Positions 47,701-55,183 of a DNA stretch of 64,000 bases are shown one piece after another. The notes under the pieces are model-generated. The model saw only the letters and a list, made by a program, of their open reading frames with translations. It had not been told where the DNA came from and did no database searches. Within the stretch, counting starts at the first letter, position 1; each line of letters opens with the position of its first letter. Source of the stretch: UBA2883 sp964017965. GTDB lineage: Bacteria > Cyanobacteriota > Vampirovibrionia > Gastranaerophilales > Gastranaerophilaceae. The stretch lies in the NCBI GenBank assembly GCA_964017965.1, contig CAXHNV010000002.1:186001-250000 (forward strand), read 5' to 3'. The position numbers and the translations under genes were made by a program.

Positions 47701-50700
47701 TCGTTTACAACAGTACCAATAATGTGCTGTTCGCCTTCACTTGTTATTCCTATAGAAGAGAGGTTTGCACGTACTTTATATGTATTATCAGAATCAGTTG
47801 CAAATACAAACTCGCGAATTTCTCCTTCTGCTGTGATTTTTTCATTTATTAGTTTTAAAGTATCAAGCTCGGTACCGTATAAAAGTTTAATTGTATGGTT
47901 ATCAATGACCGTAGCACCACTTTCTTGAATAAATTCATCAGTGTTATAAACTGTGTTTGGAACAGCACTCATTAAGTCCGGGACTTCATTTGCAAGTGCC
48001 AATTTAATGTTGTCACTATTTGTATAAAGAATCCTTATAATGACATTTTCTTTTAATTCGTTAAGATAATTTATGTTATCAATTTTTATTGTACCGTTTG
48101 CCAAATTTTCAATTGTTATTGTATCAGCTGTTTTATTAAGCGGATTTACATCAATAGAATATGAAGCATTCTCATTTGATGTCAGATTAGACACGGTATA
48201 GTTTTTTGTGTCTCCGTCAATAAAGTTTATAATCCCTGATGTTGTAATTAGTTCAGAATTTGTTTGTGCAAAAGTATTTTCGTTAAATTTTAAGTTGATA
48301 TTATTTAATACCACAGTTGCGTTGTAGACTTTGTTATTAAAATTAACGATACCTGTGCTATCACCGGTAAGAGATATATTATATCCTTTTTGACCGTTAA
48401 TGCTGTCTTCAAATAATATAGTACCGTTATTAGTTGCGTTTAATGTTAAAGTCGCGGATGTGCTGCCAACATAAATAGCTTGTGCAACTTTATCACCATT
48501 TCCTGTTTGTACATAGTTCCCTTCAAAAAGGGTTCGTCCGTTGTCCGCTTTGATAAGAAGGTTTGCAAGCGTGTATATAGCACCGCCATAGGCTTCACCT
48601 GATGTTGAGTAAGCATAGTTGTTTGAGAAGGTTGAATTGATTATTCCGCCTGTGATTGAACCGGTATTGTATATCGCTCCTCCATAAGCGTTTTCTGTTG
48701 TTGCAGAAGCGAAGTTTCCTTCTATATTAGATTTGATTTCTATAATAAATCCTGTATTGTATATCGCTCCGCCGTTTGCACTTTTACCGCCAGAACTATT
48801 ATTTCTTAAATCTGTTGAGATAGTGTTAATTGTTCCTGAGTTATAAATCGCACCACCTTTTGCATTTCCTTTTTGAGCAAATGTGTAGTTATTATAAAAA
48901 GTGTTTTCAGTGATTTCTGTTATGTAACCGTCATTAAATATTGCACCACCCATTGCGTCAGAATTGTCTGATTTTGAGTGATTTTCAATGAAGTTTACTT
49001 GATTTATATCAAAAAGTGAACCTTTGTTGTAAATCGCTCCGCCGCTTGCTGATAGTGTCCCTGAGCTTACATAGTTTTCTGTAAAAGATGCGGTTCTTTC
49101 ATCTGTTTTAAAAGCAAATATATCACCAACGTTGTAAATTGCGCCGCCTTCTGCTTGTTTTGTTGATTCAGCAGAGTTTTGCTTGAAAACGGAGTTTATA
49201 TTATGAAAAAGTCCGCTGCTATAAATTGCTCCACCTTGTGCAAGTGTTGATGCGGTTGATTTATTTTGTGTGAAATTAGATTTTAATGTCGTTATTTCAT
49301 TAGTATTGTATATAGCTCCGCCAAAAGAGGAGTTCCCTTTTGTATAAGATGATGTGAAACTTGAATCAAGTCCGGATATGTAACCTGAGTTATATATCGA
49401 ACCTCCAAAACTGTCACCGGTTATAGAAGATGTATAATTTTCGTTGAATTCTCCGGATAAGGTGTTTTCGATTTCTCCAATATTATAAATTGCCCCGCCT
49501 TTACTGTCTCCATTGGAAGAGTAGGAATAGTTGCCTGAAAAGATAGTTTCGTTGTAAATCTTTAAAACGCCGCTGTTATAGATAGCGCCGCCTGTTGAAT
49601 CATTGGTGCTTGAAGATGTTTTGTTATCCGTAAAAGTTTGGGATTGTAAATCAAGAGTTCCTATGTTTGTAATGGCTCCACCTTGAGCAGTTGAGCCGGT
49701 TGTTGAGTTTGAAATAAAATTGCCTTTTAAAGAGCCTATTTCACCGTTGTTGAAAACAGCACCACCTGATGCGGTTTCTTTAGAAGAAGACGATGCGTTA
49801 GAGATAAAATCCCCACGAATATTTTCGATTGTTGAACTATTATGGATAGCACCACCACTTGAAGAGTTGTTTGCTTTTGTTGTGTTACTGATGAAATCAG
49901 ACTTTATCTCTTTTATCTCAGAGAATCGTCCTCCGTTGTAAATAGCCCCGCCTGCTGCATTCCCGTTTTTTGCAGTTGCTGAATTCGCAAGAAATGATGC
50001 GCTGATAGAATCTATTGCAGCTGTTTTAGTATGGGTTTCACCATAGTTATATATAGCTCCGCCCAGTGCGTCTTGATTGTCAGCCATTACGTAGTTCCCT
50101 GTAAAACAACCTGATATATCATCAATAGAATTGTTGCTTTCAGTTGCTATATTGGAGATTGCCCCGCCTTTTGCGTTTGTTCCTTGAACAGAATTCTTAA
50201 CAAAATCAGCACTTATTGTCATAAATGTAGCATTGTAGATAGCTCCACCGCTGACGTCTGTACCTGTAACAGTATTATCCATAAATACACCGTCAACATT
50301 AGCTTGTCCCTGATTATATAAAGCTCCGCCAGAGGCTTCAGATGTTTTGTTATTTATAAAATCAGCCTGAATGAATACAGGATTCGGCGACGTGTTATAG
50401 ATAGCTCCGCCGTTTTGGGTTGAAACTATGTCTTTGAATACAAGTTCTTTGATTTCAGCAGATTCTACTGAATCAATTCGAACAGATGTCTCAGTATAAG
50501 TTTCCGGTTTTGTATAAGAGTATTTTAGTATTATGTTCTGGTTAGGCAGAGTTACTTTTATTGTATTGTTTGATTCTGTATTACTGCTTTCAAACTGGAG
50601 TTGTGAATGAGTACTAATATATGCTGAAAGAAGGTTGAGGTTGTAGTAAATTATTTCAAGTGAGTCCATATCATTCAGATACTTGAACCCGAAATTATAT

Positions 50701-50834
50701 GTAGAATCAGTTGTTTCTGTTAAGCTATAAATCGGATTTTCAAGGGTTGGCTGTAAATTATATGCAAAAGCATGTGTGCCTGCAATGCAGAGCGCACATA
50801 ACATTATTAATATACTTTTTAGTACTCTTAACAT
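40560..50834 (-). CDS. Giant Pmp-like autotransporter adhesin
   Basis: 3424 aa from the ATG at 50834, which has GGAG five bases upstream and opens the signal peptide MLRVLKSILIMLCALCIAGT then HAFA; an upstream ATG at 50900 would bury it. Residues about 125-800 and 2600-2960 are rich in GGA[IV]YN-type repeats (more than twenty) with NNTF-like strands, the chlamydial Pmp pattern for a beta-helix. Between them are repeated modules opening [LV]T[IV]KA[DE]N (near 48.5, 46.1 and 43.95 kb) with related followers. The last ~290 residues look like an outer-membrane barrel. A surface adhesin is the likely role. The last 1176 bp match the gene at the left edge. The GerE gene follows, with no terminator between. 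Confidence 0.9.
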   Translation of the reverse strand: MLRVLKSILIMLCALCIAGTHAFAYNLQPTLENPIYSLTETTDSTYNFGFKYLNDMDSLEIIYYNLNLLSAYISTHSQLQFESSNTESNNTIKVTLPNQNIILKYSYTKPETYTETSVRIDSVESAEIKELVFKDIVSTQNGGAIYNTSPNPVFIQADFINNKTSEASGGALYNQGQANVDGVFMDNTVTGTDVSGGAIYNATFMTISADFVKNSVQGTNAKGGAISNIATESNNSIDDISGCFTGNYVMADNQDALGGAIYNYGETHTKTAAIDSISASFLANSATAKNGNAAGGAIYNGGRFSEIKEIKSDFISNTTKANNSSSGGAIHNSSTIENIRGDFISNASSSSKETASGGAVFNNGEIGSLKGNFISNSTTGSTAQGGAITNIGTLDLQSQTFTDNKTSSSTNDSTGGAIYNSGVLKIYNETIFSGNYSYSSNGDSKGGAIYNIGEIENTLSGEFNENYTSSITGDSFGGSIYNSGYISGLDSSFTSSYTKGNSSFGGAIYNTNEITTLKSNFTQNKSTASTLAQGGAIYSSGLFHNINSVFKQNSAESTKQAEGGAIYNVGDIFAFKTDERTASFTENYVSSGTLSASGGAIYNKGSLFDINQVNFIENHSKSDNSDAMGGAIFNDGYITEITENTFYNNYTFAQKGNAKGGAIYNSGTINTISTDLRNNSSGGKSANGGAIYNTGFIIEIKSNIEGNFASATTENAYGGAIYNTGSITGGIINSTFSNNYAYSTSGEAYGGAIYTLANLLIKADNGRTLFEGNYVQTGNGDKVAQAIYVGSTSATLTLNATNNGTILFEDSINGQKGYNISLTGDSTGIVNFNNKVYNATVVLNNINLKFNENTFAQTNSELITTSGIINFIDGDTKNYTVSNLTSNENASYSIDVNPLNKTADTITIENLANGTIKIDNINYLNELKENVIIRILYTNSDNIKLALANEVPDLMSAVPNTVYNTDEFIQESGATVIDNHTIKLLYGTELDTLKLINEKITAEGEIREFVFATDSDNTYKVRANLSSIGITSEGEQHIIGTVVNDVRSSLDFSSLTGFNLENKSILKISNTSLKNSKTPLIVNNSDAVAILNNVEITNNETAINNLSGTVNITNSIIEAGTDTAANSVINNSIMTLDNSEIKSGIENSGTLSINSNAELRGNITNSGTIQVSSENNNFYNTVTNNGTIQVDGQAIFTSSIEGTGTTKVNDTLILDISSIFSETQGLNIQEGSTVNVNGGTLIVNTSGNDVLNGRIIGNSGELQIKNSNITEKQFLISNNSDIRLILTDTVMDFTNDGYRQTYLGNLVSTDNSSFKLDINFLTNESDKLKLHSDSNAIINISELNGLSKDLIPTNRYVVFNILNDDTNAQLYIADSIIKEYSIISELSDFLNTTNNTYEVSSTDFIGIIGIQLDDSKKSIMIGNLTGYDTLNYLNIQDDIKRSFRVKNSGYLASKSVGSTGTGSMEVFGDGNNSSLYIIDLNNKYSGFEIDTKTNLTLKDITVQNGVASLDIGAGAGLKVLNSDSTIIVNNVVFSNNTANISGAAIYNAGVISDLVNTSFYGNYVFNNDSSETIHGGAIYSIRDLTVKADNGNSVFNGNFIQSGSDEKVYEAVYIAEAAATLTLQATNNGTITFDDIINGANGYKIIVTGDETGVVKLNNKVYNANVELNNSTLVIGTDTFNNSNSILKVTTGTLSTADNTYDNYIINNLVSSSDANYVIDFNLFVDENDVLQYNTDTITVTDSSSTGTIKLSEQTFAKYGLDDKDSQTSQYLFNHKDSYFVVKVLENNGNNKITLSVEDKVQNYSVEYYNYNVKSSDFIGKIGFRGIGDDSFEIGVLSNQDTLSAINQYSYLDGVRTFTLEDVYILTAANIGVTGEGKFEIIGNDHTINFNGRSGFVISSAGKNEVIINNTVLSNSSCAIEHNNINSESTVTLNKSILSDNTTAINSYGKIYFNSVKVNQGTDVSPNSIINNGELYLNGTNTLSSNINGYGNIYLESGITDLTNGTIDNNVLNLNAGELKIGSNTFANATLAINGGNVIIGDGLYTQYNFNRLNINSEFITSIDIDINNDLTDTFYVGTGSTGSIILTDFNSFKMPAFVEYKEIQLLYKADENDSIKIELSDELKNNSVVSYSIDRYFQGNKYVADDTDYICEITLSTNETQDSLIIQAERDGSVLSIFNQYKYKERIFNIVSDEYIEDYDLGKTAAGKMTVTGNNHILNFNNHSGFELSNKSAVLTLDSVNIKNAHSIDGSVINAANYSGTAINIIDSSFEDNISDSLGGAIYTSTKLTIKAENNDVVFNNNIANGVANSIYLNNSKNTGLAFTLIANEGHTVAINDGIDFNKTGLTININDKTSNGRILLSGNLGTSESKLVNFKLNGGTLSFADSVMNQIYVKAITVNKNTFYQFDVDVLNETSDMIVLPSKVTVPKNKLVLNEDSFNMLSYLEDSEDSAAIRILDTTLATSKFFKFSDTDNLFAKYIYDDNVYYFLMEAEGYLVISRDKPDYFMHPLVRAIRNPISNTYTMKADDILYNYGSLSKNPTQNNVQSAQFIIKGNKHSIVAGKLEDSDETLQGIAVSGADGVPAGQQMFLVYDVTFKNFRQAIINNGGNVTLSNVRFEDNDCGVYNNGLLEATKTTFYKNHSIIGGALLNENSANITGSNFNYNTADYYGGAIYNDITAEGKVLTLTTTKLIYNTTANENGFGGAIYNNSGRIDLLGSTVSSNSACTGGAIYNLGTIVIDKSGKTKTTFTNNTGTFGGAIYNKGTLNTDNATFTSNSAESAGGALFLSILPNAHKITANINNTTFSKNASDVGGAIYALGNTNDRNEAVYNYVTINNSSFTSNKADLYGGAIYADTNSKITIIDSSFKNNTAGLQGGAIFINGGAEVSIFAQTKNVVFSGNKAGGVYNGIYLNSYEDSDGNIFNAVLNLQTSNGKTISFNDYIAGVGTINVYGNTVFNNAVITKDSQIEVIHHDGVLTIMNEANLAGMALQLTGKGDVNLANNRVGALRLSTLKLDANTNTSIDASLKNKTSDKIQAETVTGDGKLNVSSVNLVSNSKTPVTINVGENSVVSSISAKTAESAEATYKLKSYYDENGLLRVVAYGQRAKPSAVAAPVAAQIGGYLTQINSYDQAFMNMDMNMLVPRSEREAMQQTYSCENKDGIEYNGKGLWNRPYATFERVNLNNGPKVNNIGYGNYFGGDADMKQLNNGWRRQFSAYVGYNGSVQDYDRQSIDQNGGTVGVTEVWYKNNFFTGLTLNAGANVAQASTDLGRENMPMFMTGIASKTGYNFEFKECKFIVQPSLLLSYSFIHTFAHDNGLGHRVSSSPLNAIQVAPGIKFIANLKNGWQPYFNVNMRWNIIDKTHFSLADVTIPDMSIDPYVEYGLGLQRRWGERFTGFGQAMIRNGGRNGVMLSFGFKWLLGR

Positions 50835-50843
50835 ACATACTCC

Positions 50844-50877
50844 GTCTAAAATATTGAAAACTCTCAGTATTTTAGAT
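50844..50877 (-). promoter_or_regulatory. Inverted repeat in the leader of the giant adhesin
   Basis: TCTAAAATA and TATTTTAGA arms (9 bp) with a spacer of about 14 bp lie just upstream of the GGAG ribosome binding site. It may be an operator or a leader hairpin. Confidence 0.45.
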
Positions 50878-50969
50878 GCCCCAAGACTCTTAATTTCCAA
50901 AATAAACTTATTAATATAATTATAATATATATTACCGAAAATTTAAACAGTCTTAAAAATTTGTTACAT

Positions 50970-52673
50970 TTAAACTATATATTTGCCGTCAAAAAGATCT
51001 TTAACCATTTTACTCTGGTCAGAATGAACAGGTTCTTCCTTCTTTTCTTCTTTTGAAATTTCCTCAAGTTCTTCGTTATCAATTTCTTCTTGAGGCGGTT
51101 CTATATTCTGGGGTTTAACTATATTTTTTTTTTGAGGTTCTTCTTTTGGAAGAGATATTTGTATATCATCTTTCAATGGTGTTCTTGCAATAACTTGTAT
51201 GTTAGGATTTCCTAAAACTAATGAGGCAGCATCAATAACAACTTTTCTTTTGTCAGAATTGTTGAATCTGTCAACCCAGCTACTTTTTTGAATAACAAGA
51301 GTTATTTTCTCTTTTGTTATTTCAACAGGTGTTGCTTGTTTTTCTAACCATTTTTGAGAAGCCACATCAACTATATTTTTAAGTATTTTATTCCACGTGT
51401 CAGCAATATTTGTTGTATCAACAGGTTCGTTATTTGCTGCAGATAGTGTTTGTTCAGGTTTTTGTACGGGGGCTGTAATAGTAACTGTAGGCATTGGTGT
51501 TTGCTTTACTATAGGTGCTCCGCCTTCTAACGCTGATAATCTGCGTTGTAAATCTTCTAACTTTGTATTGTTTGTAAGATTTGCAAGGTCTATCAGTGCT
51601 ACTTCAAGCCACATTTGCTGATAGTTTGTCAGCTTAATTTCTTTTATATAATCTGCAATTTTATTGATAATTGAAACTATCTGATGAGTTTCTACCTGTC
51701 CTTTGAAACCTTCTAATGTTTTTACCTGTGCTTCGTTTAAAGAAGTTAATTCTATTGATTTTTCAGTGTCACAGGTTGTTGAAATTAAAAGGTTTTTAAA
51801 ATAAAGCAGGGCATTATTTAATATAACTATTGGTTCATTACCGTCATTATATATTTTATCAAGCAAGTTTATGGCTGCGATTGCATCAGAATTGATAATT
51901 GCGGTAGCCATATCTGTAAGTGTTTCAAAGGACAGTCTTCCCAAAAGATTATTTATATCTGTTTCTGTAAGTTCCTTTTCTCCTCCTAAGGCGCTTACCT
52001 GGTCTAATAACGCAAGGCTGTCACGCATTCCGCCTGCTGATAATTTTGCAATCATTGTAATTGCTTCTTTTGATATTTTTATGTTTTCAAGTTTAGCTAT
52101 TTTTTCAAGGTGTTCAACTATATCGTTTGTTGTTATTCGTTTAAAATCAAACCTTTGACAGCGACTTTTGATTGTATCAAGGACCTTGTGTGATTCTGTT
52201 GTTGCAAGAATAAAGATAACGTTTTTAGGAGGTTCTTCAAGCGTTTTTAAGAGTGCATTGAATGCTTGAGTAGTAAGCATGTGAACCTCGTCGATTATAT
52301 AGATTTTATATTTGCCTTGAACGGGAACATATTGAACTTTTTCGAGGATGTTGTGAGCATCTTCGACAGAACGATTACTTGCTGCGTCGATTTCTATAAC
52401 ATCTATTGGTACAGAGTTTGTTACGGCTTTACAGCTTTCACATTCTCCGCATGGCGTTATTGTAGGGCCGTTGATACAGTTTAGTGATTTTGCAAGAATT
52501 CTTGCTGTTGAGGTTTTACCGGTTCCTCTCGGACCTGTAAAGAGGTAAGCGTGAGAAATCTTATCAAGTTTTATTGCATTAGTTAATGCGGTTTTGATGT
52601 GTGATTGACCTACTATATCTTCCAGCTTTTGCGGTCTGTATTTTCTGTATAACGGTAAATAACTTTCTTTCAT
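50970..52673 (-). CDS. dnaX: DNA polymerase III subunits tau/gamma
   Basis: 567 aa. Clamp-loader ATPase: YRPQKLEDIVGQ, Walker A GPRGTGKTS, zinc module CINGPTITPCGECESC, DEVHMLTTQAFNALLKTLEEPP (Walker B) and sensor region ILATTESHK. After domain III (about 370) comes a low-complexity, Glu/Lys-rich tau-specific tail. An A10 run lies at about codon 514. It is divergent from the LD-carboxypeptidase, only 31 bp apart. No Shine-Dalgarno is evident; an AT-rich TAAAAT-type -10 lies nine bases before the ATG. Confidence 0.96.
   Translation of the reverse strand: MKESYLPLYRKYRPQKLEDIVGQSHIKTALTNAIKLDKISHAYLFTGPRGTGKTSTARILAKSLNCINGPTITPCGECESCKAVTNSVPIDVIEIDAASNRSVEDAHNILEKVQYVPVQGKYKIYIIDEVHMLTTQAFNALLKTLEEPPKNVIFILATTESHKVLDTIKSRCQRFDFKRITTNDIVEHLEKIAKLENIKISKEAITMIAKLSAGGMRDSLALLDQVSALGGEKELTETDINNLLGRLSFETLTDMATAIINSDAIAAINLLDKIYNDGNEPIVILNNALLYFKNLLISTTCDTEKSIELTSLNEAQVKTLEGFKGQVETHQIVSIINKIADYIKEIKLTNYQQMWLEVALIDLANLTNNTKLEDLQRRLSALEGGAPIVKQTPMPTVTITAPVQKPEQTLSAANNEPVDTTNIADTWNKILKNIVDVASQKWLEKQATPVEITKEKITLVIQKSSWVDRFNNSDKRKVVIDAASLVLGNPNIQVIARTPLKDDIQISLPKEEPQKKNIVKPQNIEPPQEEIDNEELEEISKEEKKEEPVHSDQSKMVKDLFDGKYIV
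51124..51133 (-). other. A10 slippery run in dnaX
   Basis: On the coding strand CAA AAA AAA AAT ATA GTT. One extra A gives AAA TAT AGT TAA and one fewer gives AAA ATA TAG, so either slip stops within three codons, at about residue 515. Comparable A runs make gamma by transcriptional slippage in Thermus dnaX. Confidence 0.6.
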
Positions 52674-52704
52674 GATAATATTATTTTAGCACAAAGGAAT
52701 TGAG

Positions 52705-53586
52705 ATGAATATCAGGTTACCAAAATTAAAACAAAATGCAACAATTGCTTTTATAGCACCTGCGGGTTGTATTGCTGACAGAGCTAAGATAGACAGAGCT
52801 AAGTCGTTTTTTGAAGACAGAGGTTACAGGGTGGTTTATGGTGAACATTTATTTGGAAAGAACAAATATATGTCCGGAAGTGATGAAGAACGTTTAAGTG
52901 ATTTACATTGGGCGTTTGGTGATGATTCTGTGGATGCTATTTTGTGTGCCAGAGGTGGTTATGGTTGCTTGAGATTGATTGATGAGATTGATTATGAGTT
53001 GGTGAAGAATAATCCGAAGTTTTTTTGCGGGTATTCTGATATTACGGTGCTTTCGGCAATGTTATTGAAGCGTGCGGGGTTGGGTAGTTATTCAGGACCG
53101 ATGGCTAACGGTGATTTTGGTTGTGAAAAGCGCTGTGATTTTACTGTTGAGAACTTTTTTAAGACTGTTTCTACTGGCGATGAGTTAGAGTATTGTGCAG
53201 AGAGTGTTTATGGCGAGGGCGATACTGAGGGGATTTTGTTCGGCGGTAATTTAGCTTCTGTAGTTTCATTGTGCGGGGTTGATTTTTTACCTGATGAGGA
53301 GTTTATATTCTTTGCAGAAGACTTAAATGAACCTGTTTACAAGATTGATAAGATGTTTACGCAGTTAATGAATATGGATAAATTTAGGAAGAATGTTCGG
53401 GGAATTGTTCTGGGTGATTTTTTAGATTGCGGGTATCCGGAGCAGTTGGATGATATTTACAGGGATTTGAACGGCAGGTTGGGAGTTCCTGTATTGAGCG
53501 GGTATAGGATTACACACGGGTGTGATAAGATAACGTTGAGGTATGGCGGCAGAGCTCGTTTATCGGGTGGGTGTTTAAGGTATTAG
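52705..53586 (+). CDS. LD-carboxypeptidase (peptidase family S66)
   Basis: 293 aa, no signal peptide, as for cytoplasmic murein recycling enzymes. FIAPAGCI at the N-terminus, ARGGYGCLRLID, nucleophile elbow GYSDITVL, the central Glu region FAEDLNEPVYKIDKMF and the C-terminal ITHGCDKITLRYGGRARL with the catalytic His. It removes the terminal D-Ala from tetrapeptides in peptidoglycan recycling. It reads away from dnaX across 31 bp and ends shortly before the tRNA-Ser promoter. Confidence 0.9.
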   Translation: MNIRLPKLKQNATIAFIAPAGCIADRAKIDRAKSFFEDRGYRVVYGEHLFGKNKYMSGSDEERLSDLHWAFGDDSVDAILCARGGYGCLRLIDEIDYELVKNNPKFFCGYSDITVLSAMLLKRAGLGSYSGPMANGDFGCEKRCDFTVENFFKTVSTGDELEYCAESVYGEGDTEGILFGGNLASVVSLCGVDFLPDEEFIFFAEDLNEPVYKIDKMFTQLMNMDKFRKNVRGIVLGDFLDCGYPEQLDDIYRDLNGRLGVPVLSGYRITHGCDKITLRYGGRARLSGGCLRY

Positions 53587-53590
53587 GCTC

Positions 53591-53618
53591 TTGACAAATG
53601 GGTATGTATAGGAATAAT
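53591..53618 (+). promoter_or_regulatory. Promoter of tRNA-Ser
   Basis: Perfect TTGACA (53591-53596), 16 bp, AATAAT (53613-53618), 11 bases before the tRNA. Confidence 0.7.
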
Positions 53619-53629
53619 GGATATTATAC

Positions 53630-53716
53630 GGAGAGGTGTCCGAGTGGTTTAAGGTGCAAACCTGGAACGTTTGTGTAGGGGAAACTCTACCGCGGGTTCG
53701 AATCCCGCCTTCTCCG
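53630..53716 (+). tRNA. tRNA-Ser (GGA)
   Basis: Acceptor GGAGAGG/CCTTCTCC with discriminator G, anticodon loop CTGGAAC (GGA), a long variable arm GTAGGGGAAACTCTAC and T arm GGGTTCGAATCCC. The CCA end is not encoded. Confidence 0.95.
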
Positions 53717-53760
53717 AATTAAAGCGGGGATGTCAAAGACATCCCCGCTTTAATTTTTCT
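53717..53760 (+). terminator. Terminator of tRNA-Ser
   Basis: A perfect 18-bp stem (AATTAAAGCGGGGATGTC and its complement), three-base loop and T-rich tail, directly behind the tRNA. Very long and stable for a terminator. Confidence 0.9.
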
Positions 53761-54138
53761 TTCTTTACAAATAAAGGTCCAAAATTAGCAGATTTTGAAG
53801 AGGTTGCTTCTGCGATTAAAGAAAACGGTGAAAAAGGCGGTAAGACTCTTTTACATTGTAATTCAGGAAGACATAGAAGCGGACAAATGGTTGCGTTTTA
53901 TGAGTTGACGCGTGGTGAAACTTTAGCTAAAACAAAAGAGGTGTATCCTAAAACTTATCCGTTGAGAGCTCAAATTATTTTGAACAGATTGAAAAATGAT
54001 GGTAATTATTTTAGCAGAAGTTATATTGAGAATTTATCTCGAAATCCAATAATAAGACACTTCCAAAAATATAATAACAAAGTTTTTGAATCAACAAAAA
54101 GAGCACTTGATGATTTTGAAACTCTTTTGTTAAGTTAA
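53761..54138 (+). pseudogene. 5'-truncated tyrosine/dual-specificity phosphatase remnant
   Basis: The frame from about 53761 to the stop at 54138 encodes a C-terminal piece of a cysteine phosphatase: LLHCNSGRHRSGQ has the HCX5R P-loop (Cys, then five residues, then Arg). A helical tail of about 85 residues follows. No start codon or ribosome binding site lies between the tRNA terminator and the P-loop; the first in-frame ATG (53886) is after the catalytic Cys. The upstream half, which should carry the general-acid region, is missing. I take it as a gene cut by a deletion or insertion at the tRNA-Ser locus. An alternative is a non-canonical start, which I consider less likely. Confidence 0.7.
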
Positions 54139-54215
54139 TTGCGTTTTGTCTTTTTTTGTTTTATTATTAGTGTGTGGATTTGAAATAATTTAGAATAGGG
54201 AGAGGGGTCTTTATT

Positions 54216-55103
54216 ATGAGATTTGATTTTGGAGAAGTTATCACCGCTATGGTTACACCTTTTGATTCAAAAGGCGAAGTTGATTATTCTAAAGTTGAAA
54301 GTCTTGCCGATAAACTTTTTCAAAACGGTTCTGATTCAATCATAGTAACAGGTACAACCGGAGAATCTCCTACTCTTGTTTATGATGAAGAGCTGGAAAT
54401 CCTCAATAGCGTTAAACGAGCAGCTCGTAATGAAAAGAAAGTTATTATGGGCACCGGTTCAAATTGTACTGATACAGCTGTTATGATGTCTAAAAAAGCT
54501 GAACGTGACGGTGCTGACGGTATTCTTTCCGTTGTTCCTTATTATAACAAACCGTCTCAGAAAGGTATGATAGCTCATTTTTCAGCGGTTGCAGAAGCTG
54601 TTAAAATCCCGGTTATTCTATACAATATCCCTTCAAGAACAGGTGTTTCAATGTCTGTTGAAACAGCTAAATACTTGACAGAAAAGTACGAAAATATCAC
54701 CGCAATAAAACAAAGTTTTGGCGATATTGATATCGTAACAGAATTCAAAAGAGAATTACCAAAAGGTGTTGCAGTATATAGCGGCGACGACAGTTTAACA
54801 CTTCCAATGTTATCTGTTGGTGCACAAGGTGTAATTTCAGTTGCTTCACATCTTTACGGTCGTGAAATCAAATCTATGATAAGAAACTTCAAAACAGGCG
54901 ATATAACATCTGCTATGAATATGCACTATAAGTTATATCCGATAATGAAAAAGTTGTTTATGGCGCCTAATCCTGTTCCGGTTAAGGCTGCGTTAGCTCG
55001 TCTCGGTTTGATTGAAGAATACGTTCGTAAACCGTTAGTTACATTAGATGTTGATGAAAAACAAGAATTATTTAAGGTTTTAGACTCAATCGATAATAAC
55101 TAG
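54216..55103 (+). CDS. dapA: 4-hydroxy-tetrahydrodipicolinate synthase
   Basis: 295 aa, normal length. TGTTGESPTL (substrate-binding Thr pair), VVPYYNKPSQKG (Tyr), LYNIPSRTG (Arg) and the Schiff-base Lys in TAIKQS are present. It condenses pyruvate with aspartate semialdehyde at the start of the lysine and diaminopimelate branch, so it serves peptidoglycan too. AGGGAGAGG precedes the ATG. It stands alone between the phosphatase remnant and secD. Confidence 0.97.
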   Translation: MRFDFGEVITAMVTPFDSKGEVDYSKVESLADKLFQNGSDSIIVTGTTGESPTLVYDEELEILNSVKRAARNEKKVIMGTGSNCTDTAVMMSKKAERDGADGILSVVPYYNKPSQKGMIAHFSAVAEAVKIPVILYNIPSRTGVSMSVETAKYLTEKYENITAIKQSFGDIDIVTEFKRELPKGVAVYSGDDSLTLPMLSVGAQGVISVASHLYGREIKSMIRNFKTGDITSAMNMHYKLYPIMKKLFMAPNPVPVKAALARLGLIEEYVRKPLVTLDVDEKQELFKVLDSIDNN

Positions 55104-55183
55104 CCTGAGTGTATTATTGAGTTTTGTCTTCAAATCTGGTTTAAAAGAAAAGTCATAATATTATATAAGGAGTAAAAAGGTTA

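Noticed and set aside
48500..50400. Repeated GCTCCGCC-type units as a CRISPR array
   Set aside because: They are in-frame codons for GGAIYN within a coding sequence, with irregular spacing and no constant repeat.
53671..53760. TTG start for the phosphatase inside tRNA-Ser
   Set aside because: It would translate the tRNA and its terminator; more likely the real 5' end is lost.
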